Source: Flavobacteriales bacterium | GTDB lineage: Bacteria; Bacteroidota; Bacteroidia; Flavobacteriales; Weeksellaceae | Direction: 5' to 3' | DNA: 64,000 nt | Assembly (NCBI GenBank): GCA_020635515.1 | Contig: JACJZS010000002.1 | Span: 806,001 to 870,000 of the forward strand | Shown: positions 1 to 7,953 of the stretch, one piece after another | Layout: each line of letters begins with the position of its first letter | Position numbering within the stretch: the stretch's first letter is position 1 | Program-made: the position numbers and the translations under genes | Notes under the pieces: model-generated | Database searches by the model: none | Told to the model about the DNA's origin: nothing | Seen by the model: the letters and a program-made list of their open reading frames with translations, nothing else

Positions 1-2961
1 TTTTGAAAGACGTTCTACAATTGAAGAAAAATATCTTAATTCTTTTAACCATTTCGGATTAAACTTATTTTGGTCAAAATTTTCGGGATTGAATAAAAAA
101 TTATAGTAATCAATTTTAATGTCCAAATATGCTAATTCAGATTTTTTAATAAAATTTCTATTGATAGTATCCGCAAATTGAAGAACCCAAAAACTATTGT
201 GCTTGTTGAAAAGCTGTTTCCCATTTTCTAGTTTAGGCTTTGCTAAAACAGTTTTTTTCATGATATCAATATACTCTGACCTAACCTTTTTTGTGTTTAG
301 TATTCTAGAGTTTATGGCAAAATAATAATTCTGCTCACACTTGTTTTCATTTAATTCTCTCTCAATCCGTTTTTTAAAAGCAGCCTTTAAGGGTGCTGAT
401 AAAGTCTTATATATTGCAGTTGCTTTATACATATTATTTCCAAACCTAAATGCTTCCACATCAAATTCTTTATTGACAAATTTTTTATTTTTTAATTTTA
501 TTGCCTCTAGAACAGCCACATAATCATTGAAATACAACCCTCTTTCATTTAAAACACTTAATGAATCTAACAAAATGGTTAACTCAATTATTTTATATTT
601 TTTGTAGATTATTAATGAGAAGAACCCCGAAATTTCTTTTCTTCTATAATCAATATTAACATATCTGATAAAATGATTTATTCTTTGTAATAAGATATTG
701 AGAGTTTCCTTTTTGAAATCAAAATAAGCTACAATTAAAAGAATATTTTTCAATATTCTCACAATTTCAGATTCAAACATTCTGTTAGTTGTTATATAAC
801 TTTGGAAATTGTTATTTACAGATACCCCTCTGAAATATTTCTCTTCAATATAAGATGACTTTAGAAAATTGTTTATTCTTGAAACGATTCTATCTTCTTC
901 ACATAGTTTTATATCCTCCAACCCTAATTCATCAAAAACTTGTCTTAATTCTTTAGGTTGGGTATGGTCAAAAATCGAAGAAATCAAAATATTATCAAAT
1001 TGCTCAACTTTCGGTGTTGAAAAAAAATGACGTTCATCATCAATATTATTATTCAGTAATAAGTTTAAATCATATCCATTTAAAAATGAGACTGACGACC
1101 TATTTTTATATTGATTGATGAGAGAAAAACCATTATCAATTATAAAATTACCTCCAAGAAAATTGTTGAGTTTAAGTATATTTGATTCTAGTTCATAAAA
1201 AGGACTTGAACCACCTCTATTTCCTCCTCGTTTTATTAAAGAAATTATTTCATCAACCTCTCTTTGAGATTTATCAATGTCATTACATATCCTTTGTATA
1301 TACACCCCCTCTTTAATTTCCTTCAATAACTTAAATAAATCCTTATCTGCATAAAATTTCAATTTGTTTAATTCAGCATCTAAATCAATTTTTTCTGCTT
1401 CTTTTTCAATTTTTTTAGCATCCTCATATTCAATATTTTTATTTTTAAAACTTTCGTTAAACACAAAATACGATAAAAGTTTTTGGTTGTATTTCGCTAA
1501 AAAGCCTACTTCGTACCTACTTTCTCTATTCGATTTTAATACAATTTCTTTAAATGCAAAATAACTTCTAGAATATTCTTTAAATTCATAGAGACCATAA
1601 GCAAATTTCAAGTCATCATATAAATCCGATTTATGGTCAATCGAATATTTTGAAATTTTGGATATAGCAGAACTATAATCTAATCTACCAATTGTACAGG
1701 AAAGGCACTCACAGTTATCAGTTAAGTTGATTTTATCTCGTAGGTCAATTCTTTTCTCAGCTCTTCTAGTCCCAAATGTATCGGTTTTTCCTCCCTCTTG
1801 ACCAAAAAAGTATATACCCGAATAAATCAATCTAATCAAAACAAAATTTAGCTTTTTTCTTTGTTCCTTACTGAAATTTTCATCATTGATTCCTTGATAG
1901 CTCTCAATAAGATTAAAAATTTCTTCATCATGTATTGTTAATACAACATCATGCAAATTGTAAATATCTTCTTCTTTTGGACTATTTCTATTTAGTGGAA
2001 ATAAAGAAACTAGTAACTTTTTAGGTAAAACTTTGAAAAAATGAAACCTCTTGAATGATTCATATAACTCATTTATAATTATGTCTTTTTTGTCCCCACT
2101 CGCTAATATCTCAGTATGAACATTCCGATATTGAAAGTTATCAAATTCACTAATATAATTTAACAGGTTATATATTTTGCTACCAATACTAGAGAGCCTA
2201 TCAACCTCTTTAATTTTAAAATCATTAGGAGATGATATTATATTTATCCCTAAATCATTAAAATAGTCTATTTCAGATACATTTATTTCTTCTTCGTTTT
2301 TATGAGAAAGCCAATAAGCCTTTTGGTGATGTCTCTTTAAAATGAATTGAATATCTTTTATCAATGATTTTATATTGGGGTCTGAAACACTATAACCAAC
2401 AAATAGGATAACTTTGTTACTAAATAAAGATTTTACGAAAACTTCTTTAAGTGTGTTTTTATTCGAGAAATTCAAATAATCATTTTCTTTTAGAACCACA
2501 TTATGATTTTCAAAATCCCCATGATACTTAATTAAAAGTCTTTTATGTTCTGCATAAGGTAAATCTTCATCTTTTGATACCAATGAAAAAGGAAGCCCTT
2601 CATCTTCAATTACCTTTTCAAAAAAATCATCATAATTTGTTGTAATAATATGTTGGGAATTTAGGCTAAAAATAAATTCATGTAGAGGGTTATACTTGCC
2701 TTTATCTTTATAGAGTAACTTTTTGATTATCTCATTATACTCCTTTTCTCCCTTTTCATTATAGAGTAATTGGGCAATCTTCAAGGGGTCATTTTCACTA
2801 GTGTCTTCATTTAAATAAGAGATGATTCCTTTTTTTAATTCATTCCATAATGGAATACCAGAATCCTTTGAGATGCCAGAACCTGCAAAAACAACTAATC
2901 TATCTTTGTCTAAAACATCTTTTAGAAATGAAACATAATTATTGAACTTATTCTTAACCAT
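1..2961 (-). CDS. Large SIR2-domain protein, probable anti-phage NADase (C-terminus beyond window)
   Basis: I translated the minus strand from the ATG at 2961 to base 1: 987 codons with no stop, so the gene continues past the left edge. Residues about 20-200 form a SIR2-type Rossmann domain: AGSGISKDSGIP (26-37) is the NAD-binding glycine motif, TNYDD (108-112) carries the usual catalytic Asn (N109), YHGD (146-149) the catalytic His (H147), and FVGYSVSDPNI (187-197) is the late SIR2 motif. The remaining ~780 residues match no family I recognise and appear largely helical. A CECLSC cysteine cluster lies at 417-422. An N-terminal SIR2 domain on a ~1000-residue protein matches the layout of defence-associated sirtuins DSR1/DSR2, which deplete NAD+ on phage infection; the exact class is inferred. 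It lies on an integrated element. The next gene, 92 bp away, diverges from it. Confidence 0.85.
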   Translation of the reverse strand, partial: MVKNKFNNYVSFLKDVLDKDRLVVFAGSGISKDSGIPLWNELKKGIISYLNEDTSENDPLKIAQLLYNEKGEKEYNEIIKKLLYKDKGKYNPLHEFIFSLNSQHIITTNYDDFFEKVIEDEGLPFSLVSKDEDLPYAEHKRLLIKYHGDFENHNVVLKENDYLNFSNKNTLKEVFVKSLFSNKVILFVGYSVSDPNIKSLIKDIQFILKRHHQKAYWLSHKNEEEINVSEIDYFNDLGINIISSPNDFKIKEVDRLSSIGSKIYNLLNYISEFDNFQYRNVHTEILASGDKKDIIINELYESFKRFHFFKVLPKKLLVSLFPLNRNSPKEEDIYNLHDVVLTIHDEEIFNLIESYQGINDENFSKEQRKKLNFVLIRLIYSGIYFFGQEGGKTDTFGTRRAEKRIDLRDKINLTDNCECLSCTIGRLDYSSAISKISKYSIDHKSDLYDDLKFAYGLYEFKEYSRSYFAFKEIVLKSNRESRYEVGFLAKYNQKLLSYFVFNESFKNKNIEYEDAKKIEKEAEKIDLDAELNKLKFYADKDLFKLLKEIKEGVYIQRICNDIDKSQREVDEIISLIKRGGNRGGSSPFYELESNILKLNNFLGGNFIIDNGFSLINQYKNRSSVSFLNGYDLNLLLNNNIDDERHFFSTPKVEQFDNILISSIFDHTQPKELRQVFDELGLEDIKLCEEDRIVSRINNFLKSSYIEEKYFRGVSVNNNFQSYITTNRMFESEIVRILKNILLIVAYFDFKKETLNILLQRINHFIRYVNIDYRRKEISGFFSLIIYKKYKIIELTILLDSLSVLNERGLYFNDYVAVLEAIKLKNKKFVNKEFDVEAFRFGNNMYKATAIYKTLSAPLKAAFKKRIERELNENKCEQNYYFAINSRILNTKKVRSEYIDIMKKTVLAKPKLENGKQLFNKHNSFWVLQFADTINRNFIKKSELAYLDIKIDYYNFLFNPENFDQNKFNPKWLKELRYFSSIVERLSK

Positions 2962-3024
2962 GTAGTTGTCTTCTCAAAAATTAAACCTTAATAAATTTAA
3001 GACATATTGACATATATTATTTTA

Positions 3025-3032
3025 TAATTTTG
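3025..3032 (+). promoter_or_regulatory. Candidate -7 element for the 251-aa membrane protein gene
   Basis: TAATTTTG matches the Bacteroidota -7 consensus TAnnTTTG and ends 20 bp before the ATG at 3053. A TTG lies at 3007-3009, but its 15-bp spacing is shorter than the usual 19-21, so the -33 element is uncertain. Confidence 0.4.
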
Positions 3033-3052
3033 TCAAATACAATTAAATAAAA

Positions 3053-3808
3053 ATGAAGATAAAATTTATCAATAAAATCTCAAAATGGTTAAATGACTGC
3101 TCAAATGTAGAACATAAATCGATTAAAATAAGCCCTATTCGTAGTATGATAGGTATTTCTTTGTTCATAACTTTATTTTGCTATGCCTTTACTTACAGCT
3201 ATTATGGTTGGTTTGGGATTAATTATTTTTTGAATTTTGAGTATTCGGATATTTATAATTTCACACTTGCAAGAATAAGCGTGTTTTTTACGATACTATT
3301 ACTTATCTCATTTTTACCTATAACATTTTTGGGATTTTTTATTGTCAAGGATAAATGCGAAAACTATTTCTCCAATTTTCAATTATGGATTCTTCGACTT
3401 TCTTTTCTATTACCAACAATTTCATTTGTATTACTTTTTGTATATGAATATACAGGAAGTGTTAAGCAAGTTACAGTAACAATACTTATTTTGCTTCTGA
3501 TAGGGACTTCTTTATATAAGCAAATCAAATCTAGTCATGACATTTTTTTAATTGTTCTTTTAATAATAACACCCATTTTAGGAATGGTTTTAGGGAAAAC
3601 CTTTGCAGAGGATAGATTTAATTCAACGAATAGAATCGAACTAGTAGATGGTTCAAAAAAACAGAAAATCTTGAATCAGGATCAAATTGTTATTGGTCAA
3701 AACAAAACTTCATTTATTGTTTTGAATAAAAAAGATACTATATGCGACATAATTCCTAAATCAAGTAATATAATTATTTCACTTAAAGGAAAACTTGGGC
3801 TTAACTAA
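3053..3808 (+). CDS. Membrane protein of unknown function, divergent from the SIR2 gene
   Basis: A 251-residue protein I do not recognise. Hydrophobic segments suggest about five membrane spans, at roughly 30-50, 73-97, 108-131, 138-156 and 163-182. A soluble tail of ~65 residues follows, containing a lysine-rich stretch and ending in LGLN. It starts 92 bp from the SIR2 gene start and is transcribed away from it, so the two could share a control region. A membrane partner of a defence protein is possible but not shown by the sequence. No enzymatic motif is visible. Confidence 0.7.
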   Translation: MKIKFINKISKWLNDCSNVEHKSIKISPIRSMIGISLFITLFCYAFTYSYYGWFGINYFLNFEYSDIYNFTLARISVFFTILLLISFLPITFLGFFIVKDKCENYFSNFQLWILRLSFLLPTISFVLLFVYEYTGSVKQVTVTILILLLIGTSLYKQIKSSHDIFLIVLLIITPILGMVLGKTFAEDRFNSTNRIELVDGSKKQKILNQDQIVIGQNKTSFIVLNKKDTICDIIPKSSNIIISLKGKLGLN

Positions 3809-4323
3809 TTTTCACTTTGGCGATAACATTGTATCAACTTCTGAAATTTTTATTTGCAAAAAAGAAAATATTTATGTATTAGCAAATAAATCAAATGAAT
3901 AGATTTTATTTTTAAATTTATTTTCCATAATTCTGTAAAATAATCAATAAAAAATTTGAAAATGTCGAAATTTTTTTGTAGAATTTGTAACCTGAAATAA
4001 GGTAATTATTTCCATACATTAAAATAACGATAAAATTTTAACCACAAAAAATATCTGAATTGTGGAAGTGTTGGTTATTGCCTTTTTTTGAGATATTAAT
4101 TCTAAAAATGGATAATTATGATAGACGATTTTAAAGATACTTCATAAGAACAAAATGGAAAAATTAAAACATCATTTTTTCAACTTTGATGATAATATTG
4201 GGTATAAATGATAAAATATGGGTGGGATTTGTTTAAAATTGAAAAATATCACTCTGAATACACCCAAATAGAAAGCATGATGAAGTTAAAAATTTTCATT
4301 TTGATGATAATATTTTTCTGTAT
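3809..4323. repeat. Three degenerate copies of a ~26-bp motif in noncoding DNA
   Basis: The stretch from 3809 to 4468 has no credible gene. It holds three imperfect direct copies of a motif around TTTGATGATAATATT: 3809-3833 (directly after the stop codon of the 251-aa gene), 4175-4203 and 4291-4323. Each begins with a TTTTCA-like run and ends in GTAT. They may be remnants of duplicated gene ends or of old insertions. Confidence 0.45.
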
Positions 4324-4468
4324 AGTTGAGGAGGAAAAATTTAGTTTGCAAAGTAGGGTCAAAATACTGTAAATTATATACCCTCATCTTGCTTGACCTC
4401 TAAATACATTTAGACCAATAAAAAGATTTGCAACAATTTAATATAGCCCATATTCCGTATGATTTTCG

Positions 4469-4476
4469 TATATTTG
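4469..4476 (+). promoter_or_regulatory. Candidate -7 element upstream of the structured region
   Basis: TATATTTG matches TAnnTTTG. Transcription from here would start near 4483 and include the whole folded segment 4511-4696 as a leader for the gene at 4711. No good TTG is seen at the expected -33 position. Confidence 0.35.
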
Positions 4477-4510
4477 TAATCAAATTTTCTCGAGAAAAAG
4501 AAGCGTTAGC

Positions 4511-4696
4511 TTTTGCTCTGACTTAGGAAATCGCCAAGTTTTTGTACGCAGAGTAAATAGTGCAAACGCTCACACTTACGGGTGTGGGCTTTCCTATTTA
4601 CGTACAAGGTGTTTGGCGATACCTCTAGGTTGAGTAGGTTAAGTTCCACACCTTCTTTATTTTTTACATTATTGCTTTTAGTGGAACAGAGCGAAA
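4511..4696 (+). ncRNA. Candidate structured RNA (or folded DNA element), five stems
   Basis: This segment contains strongly complementary blocks that nest and branch. P1: 4511-4520 with 4687-4696 (10 bp, one G-U). P2: ATCGCCAA 4530-4537 with TTGGCGAT 4613-4620. P3: 4542-4548 plus 4554-4560 with 4594-4607 (14 bp, one 5-nt bulge). P4: GCTCACAC 4568-4575 with GTGTGGGC 4582-4589. P5: TTCCAC 4644-4649 with GTGGAA 4681-4686. P2-P4 stack into one long arm, P5 is a second arm, and P1 closes both. It ends 14 bp before the ATG at 4711, so it could be a cis-regulatory leader, a separate small RNA, or a DNA hairpin used in recombination. I do not recognise it as a named family. Confidence 0.6.
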
Positions 4697-4710
4697 TTAA
4701 ATTTATTCCT

Positions 4711-5202
4711 ATGAAAAAAGTAATTTTATTATCAGGTCTATTCATTTGCTTTTTTACAAATAACTTATTTGGGCAAGAAAAAAGAAATGTCATTGGTGGT
4801 GCTATTTTTACTAACCCAGGTCTAAGAATAACCACAAATGGTCAAAATACAAGAGGAGATTCTTTTGTAGATGGAGAAATTTATTATCAACGCTATGGAA
4901 AAAACTTTAAAGGAAGAATGGAAGTATTTTATAGTGTAACAACTGATTCCAAACAAAAAGCAATGTTTATCTACGACTATTTAATTAATCTTAAAAATAC
5001 TGATTTTGCTATCTTTTTAGGTGGAGGTATTGGTGCGACAAACCTTAAAAATGCTAATGTTATTTTTTGCGTAAATGCAGGAATTGAATACAAATTAAAC
5101 TCTCCAATTGTCATAAAAGCTGAAGTAAGACCTGAATCATATATAGGAAACTATTCCTATTCCAATACTGCAATTGGTATTGGTGTAGGGTATCGATTTT
5201 AG
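4711..5202 (+). CDS. Exported beta-barrel-like outer membrane protein, unknown
   Basis: The ATG at 4711 is chosen because it gives a clean signal peptide (MKKVILLSGLFICFF..LFGQ, cleavage near residue 22). The frame extends 43 codons further upstream, but that part runs through the folded element. The mature part alternates polar and hydrophobic residues, is glycine-rich (GGGIGATNL) and ends in GVGYRF, with the terminal aromatic typical of outer-membrane barrel proteins. At 163 residues it would be a small barrel. It is the first gene of a tight plus-strand cluster running to 7714. Function unknown. Confidence 0.7.
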   Translation: MKKVILLSGLFICFFTNNLFGQEKRNVIGGAIFTNPGLRITTNGQNTRGDSFVDGEIYYQRYGKNFKGRMEVFYSVTTDSKQKAMFIYDYLINLKNTDFAIFLGGGIGATNLKNANVIFCVNAGIEYKLNSPIVIKAEVRPESYIGNYSYSNTAIGIGVGYRF

Positions 5203-5224
5203 ATTTTAATAAAAATAAGAAAAA

Positions 5225-5401
5225 ATGAAAAAGTTTAAAATATTATTGTTTATCACATTTTTAGCTATGTTTAATAGTTGTAGAGATAAGATGTCTGATT
5301 GTACAAAACAACTTATGGATGAAGGATATAGTTATGAAGATGCCAAATCGGAATGCGAAGATGCCAAATTAGATGGTCAAATAATAAGAGGTGGTAACTA
5401 A
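5225..5401 (+). CDS. Small lipoprotein, 58 residues
   Basis: A short reading frame starts at the ATG at 5225 and ends at TAA 5399-5401. The N-terminus MKKFKILLFITFLAMFNSC is a lipoprotein signal with Cys19 as the likely lipidated residue. The mature ~40 residues carry two more cysteines (C26, C44) and two similar acidic segments (SYEDAKSECEDAK). It lies 22 bp after the barrel-like gene and 2 bp before the next gene, so it is almost certainly co-transcribed. Function unknown. Confidence 0.65.
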   Translation: MKKFKILLFITFLAMFNSCRDKMSDCTKQLMDEGYSYEDAKSECEDAKLDGQIIRGGN

Positions 5402-5403
5402 AA

Positions 5404-6165
5404 ATGAAAGTAATAAAAATCATATACGCTATAATGCTTTTTGCCTGTCTTTGGGACTTGCCTTATGGCTATTATCAGTTAGTAAGATTTATTGGCTTGG
5501 TGTTATTCGGGTATTTAGCCTTTGTAAACTATCAAAGTAGCAGAGCAGAAAGGTTTTTTATTTTTTTGATTTTAGCTATTTTATTCCAGCCGATTATAAA
5601 AATATCATTTGGAAGAGAAATTTGGAATATTATTGATGTTGTAGTAGGTTTTGGGTTAATTTTCGATGTTTTTTCTTCTTCAAAATTAAAAGATATTTTA
5701 GAACCGCACCCAAATGATTTAGAAAAGTTTAGAGATTATCATATTATTGAAAATAACCAAAAATCTAAACCATTGACCTTTGACCAATTAAAAGAGAAAA
5801 AAATTACTGAAAACACTATGATTTGGAGGTTGGGACTTGAAAATTGGGTCAAAGCAAAAGATTTGCAAGAGGTCAGAAATATAATCTACCACGAACCACC
5901 ACCATTTTCAACTATTGGAAGTAACACAAAAGAAACTATAAAAACCAACCAAACTATTGAGGATAAGTTTATTGTGCAAGGAAATGTATATACGCTAAAT
6001 GAATTGGAAGAACAACTAAATAAAGGCAATTACATTTTATCAAAAACCTCACTAATTGAAGTAATTCAGAATGAAGATTATCAGAATACAATTTCTGTTA
6101 CTATGGGCAATTATGAACCATTAAAAGTATTGTTAAAATATTTCCCACCTAATATAGAATCTTAG
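5404..6165 (+). CDS. Membrane protein with GYF_2 (DUF4339) domain
   Basis: The first ~92 residues contain four hydrophobic segments (about 2-20, 26-44, 51-67, 75-92). Residues ~112-160 form a GYF_2/DUF4339 module with the typical pattern of a short strand, FDQLKEKKITENTMIWRLG and LENWVKA. This domain usually sits in membrane-associated bacterial proteins and probably binds peptides or other proteins. The C-terminal ~70 residues are not recognisable. The start follows the lipoprotein stop by 2 bp and the stop is 3 bp before the next gene, which also has a GYF_2 domain, so the two probably work together. Confidence 0.7.
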   Translation: MKVIKIIYAIMLFACLWDLPYGYYQLVRFIGLVLFGYLAFVNYQSSRAERFFIFLILAILFQPIIKISFGREIWNIIDVVVGFGLIFDVFSSSKLKDILEPHPNDLEKFRDYHIIENNQKSKPLTFDQLKEKKITENTMIWRLGLENWVKAKDLQEVRNIIYHEPPPFSTIGSNTKETIKTNQTIEDKFIVQGNVYTLNELEEQLNKGNYILSKTSLIEVIQNEDYQNTISVTMGNYEPLKVLLKYFPPNIES

Positions 6166-6168
6166 ATT

Positions 6169-7089
6169 ATGGAAGTTATAAAATATTGGGCAAAAATAGA
6201 CGGCAAAGAGCTTGGCTCATTCCACTTACAAGAATTATTCTCTATTCCCGAATTAGATAAAGAAACCTTCATTTGGTATAAAGGTTTAGAAGAATGGAAG
6301 CCACTAATGGAATCAGAAATTTATGGTCAATTTTTGACTTATAAAAGAGAGGAAAATGAGCTAAAGGAAAAGCAGAGAAGAAAAAGAAGATTTTGGAAAA
6401 TATTTTGGATTGTAATATTAACTTTACTCTTTTTATTTATCGCTTTCATTGGTTATGGCATTTATGAAGTAACTAAAGAGGGAGGTGTTGCTGAAAGAAT
6501 GGAAAAACTGTCTAAAGAGCAAGATATAAACAGTCCTAAAACTGATATAAATCAAACAACCGATTCCGTACAGATAGATTCATTAAAAGGGATTGATAGA
6601 ACTGCAAATTATGTTAGTCTTGTTTTAAGCACTCCTATTGGTAAAAAGCAAACCATTATTTGGGATAATCAACAAGTTCATATAGAAAGAATTTCCAAAA
6701 CTAATTTTATTATTGACGGTGCAGATGTTTCATATAGCGATGAAGTAGTAAACTCTTATGAAAAACTTCAAAATAGCGATACAGCTAATGAAATTAAAAA
6801 TACTACAAAGTATGTGTTTGTTGTTTTAGAAGTTCGAGAGAGCGACCCTTTTGAACCCGACATTATGAAGAAAAGGTTTTATGAAAAGGTTTTAGTTTCG
6901 GATATTTTAGAGTTTGAAAATTCAGAATGGAACGACAATACCAAATACAAATTACTTGATAGATATTCTAATGATTATCGAAGTAATGTTAGAAGAGAAC
7001 ATGACGGTGGAAATATCAAAAATAAAGAAGTCAAAATATTTGACGAATATTCAGAAGCATCAATAGAAAGAGAAAAATATCTAAACTAA
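6169..7089 (+). CDS. GYF_2 (DUF4339) domain protein with one membrane anchor
   Basis: Residues 5-52 are a GYF_2 module (YWAKIDGKELGSFHLQELF, then TFIWYKGLEEWKPL). A charged linker (ENELKEKQRRKRR) leads to one membrane span at about 75-98. The other ~200 residues would be on the opposite face. They include a threonine/aspartate-rich linker and a charged C-terminal domain I do not recognise. By the positive-inside rule the GYF_2 domain is cytoplasmic and the C-terminal part periplasmic. It directly follows another GYF_2 membrane protein. Confidence 0.7.
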   Translation: MEVIKYWAKIDGKELGSFHLQELFSIPELDKETFIWYKGLEEWKPLMESEIYGQFLTYKREENELKEKQRRKRRFWKIFWIVILTLLFLFIAFIGYGIYEVTKEGGVAERMEKLSKEQDINSPKTDINQTTDSVQIDSLKGIDRTANYVSLVLSTPIGKKQTIIWDNQQVHIERISKTNFIIDGADVSYSDEVVNSYEKLQNSDTANEIKNTTKYVFVVLEVRESDPFEPDIMKKRFYEKVLVSDILEFENSEWNDNTKYKLLDRYSNDYRSNVRREHDGGNIKNKEVKIFDEYSEASIEREKYLN

Positions 7090-7125
7090 AATCATCTTCA
7101 AAGTTTTAAATCCGATAATCAACCT

Positions 7126-7323
7126 ATGGTAAATAAAGAACAAATACATTTCAGAAGTAAAGAACAACGACACGATTCGGTATTGAAAAAATCGGGAAAT
7201 AGATATTATGATTATAAAACTGACAATTACAGATTATATCTACAAGTAAAAAAATACTCCCCTCATTTACTCATTATAAACCAAGAAGTTGAGGAAATAA
7301 TAAAACAAGAGGAATATATTTAA
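7126..7323 (+). CDS. Hypothetical protein, 65 residues
   Basis: A small soluble, highly charged protein with no recognised domain; it contains NRYYDYKTDNYRLYL and ends in IIKQEEYI. It starts 36 bp after the second GYF_2 gene and ends 1 bp before the next start, so operon membership is likely. Its size and position would suit an accessory or antitoxin-like protein, but nothing in the sequence shows this. Confidence 0.5.
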   Translation: MVNKEQIHFRSKEQRHDSVLKKSGNRYYDYKTDNYRLYLQVKKYSPHLLIINQEVEEIIKQEEYI

Positions 7324-7324
7324 A

Positions 7325-7714
7325 ATGGCTTTGTATCTACACTTATCTAACCTAATCTTTAACAAATCTACCATAGATGTAGAAAATGTCAAAGAACGAC
7401 TACAATTTGGGATTTCTAAACTAGACCAAGAAGATAAATATCTGCTTTCCTTTGCCCGAATGAATCCTACTGAATTTGATTTGGATTTATTAACCGATTT
7501 AGGTCTAACCCAAAAGGATTTCGTTATAACCTCTCGCTACGGTGGAAAACTCTTTGATGCAAATTGGCTCAATATTTATAGTGATTATTGTTGGCACGAA
7601 CTCCAAAATGAGAAAATCGAACCTAAAATAAAGGAGTTAGAACATATTTCAGTAGATGAATTTTTAGCGAAATATGAAACTCCAGCGAAATTTTTGATAG
7701 AACTGAATAGATAA
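7325..7714 (+). CDS. Hypothetical protein, 129 residues
   Basis: A soluble acidic protein without signal peptide or membrane span and without a domain I recognise. It contains DLLTDLGLTQKDFVITSRYG and a tryptophan/histidine pair (CWHELQ). It starts 1 bp after the preceding stop (TAAAATGG), so translation is probably coupled. It is the last gene of the plus-strand cluster; a hairpin lies 60 bp downstream. Confidence 0.6.
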   Translation: MALYLHLSNLIFNKSTIDVENVKERLQFGISKLDQEDKYLLSFARMNPTEFDLDLLTDLGLTQKDFVITSRYGGKLFDANWLNIYSDYCWHELQNEKIEPKIKELEHISVDEFLAKYETPAKFLIELNR

Positions 7715-7775
7715 ATGAAGTTCCAGAATTTTGTTTATCATGGGTGCGGTATTTCTTGATAGTAAAATTTTGGTC

Positions 7776-7802
7776 AAAATTGCGTTATGAATAGCAATTT
7801 TT
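7776..7802 (+). terminator. Weak candidate terminator after the plus-strand cluster
   Basis: AAAATTGC (7776-7783) pairs with GCAATTTT (7794-7801) across a 10-nt loop, followed by a short T run. Nothing else is seen between 7715 and 7953. Confidence 0.4.
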
Positions 7803-7953
7803 CTCTAACAACTTCTTTGACCTCCATTAAAATATAAAAGATTTTAGGTAGGTAAGGTAACTAAAAACCTAGATTTAAGAGTATATGATATTATAAGAAA
7901 TAAAGACCATGCATGGATTTAAACTTTATTTCCTATGTTACCCACCCAAAAAT

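Noticed and set aside
341..1564. Plus-strand frames within the SIR2 gene
   Set aside because: The minus-strand frame is continuous for 987 codons with SIR2 motifs; these short frames are its shadows.
4500..4700. Integron attC site for the folded element
   Set aside because: It has imperfect inverted repeats and a GTTAGCT near its edge, but the GTTRRRY/RYYYAAC pair expected of attC is not present at both ends, and no IntI-type integrase is in the window.
4506..4835. Minus-strand 109-codon frame opposite the structured element
   Set aside because: It runs antisense through the stems and the start of the barrel-like gene; no signal, domain or sensible start. The open frame follows from base pairing, not coding.
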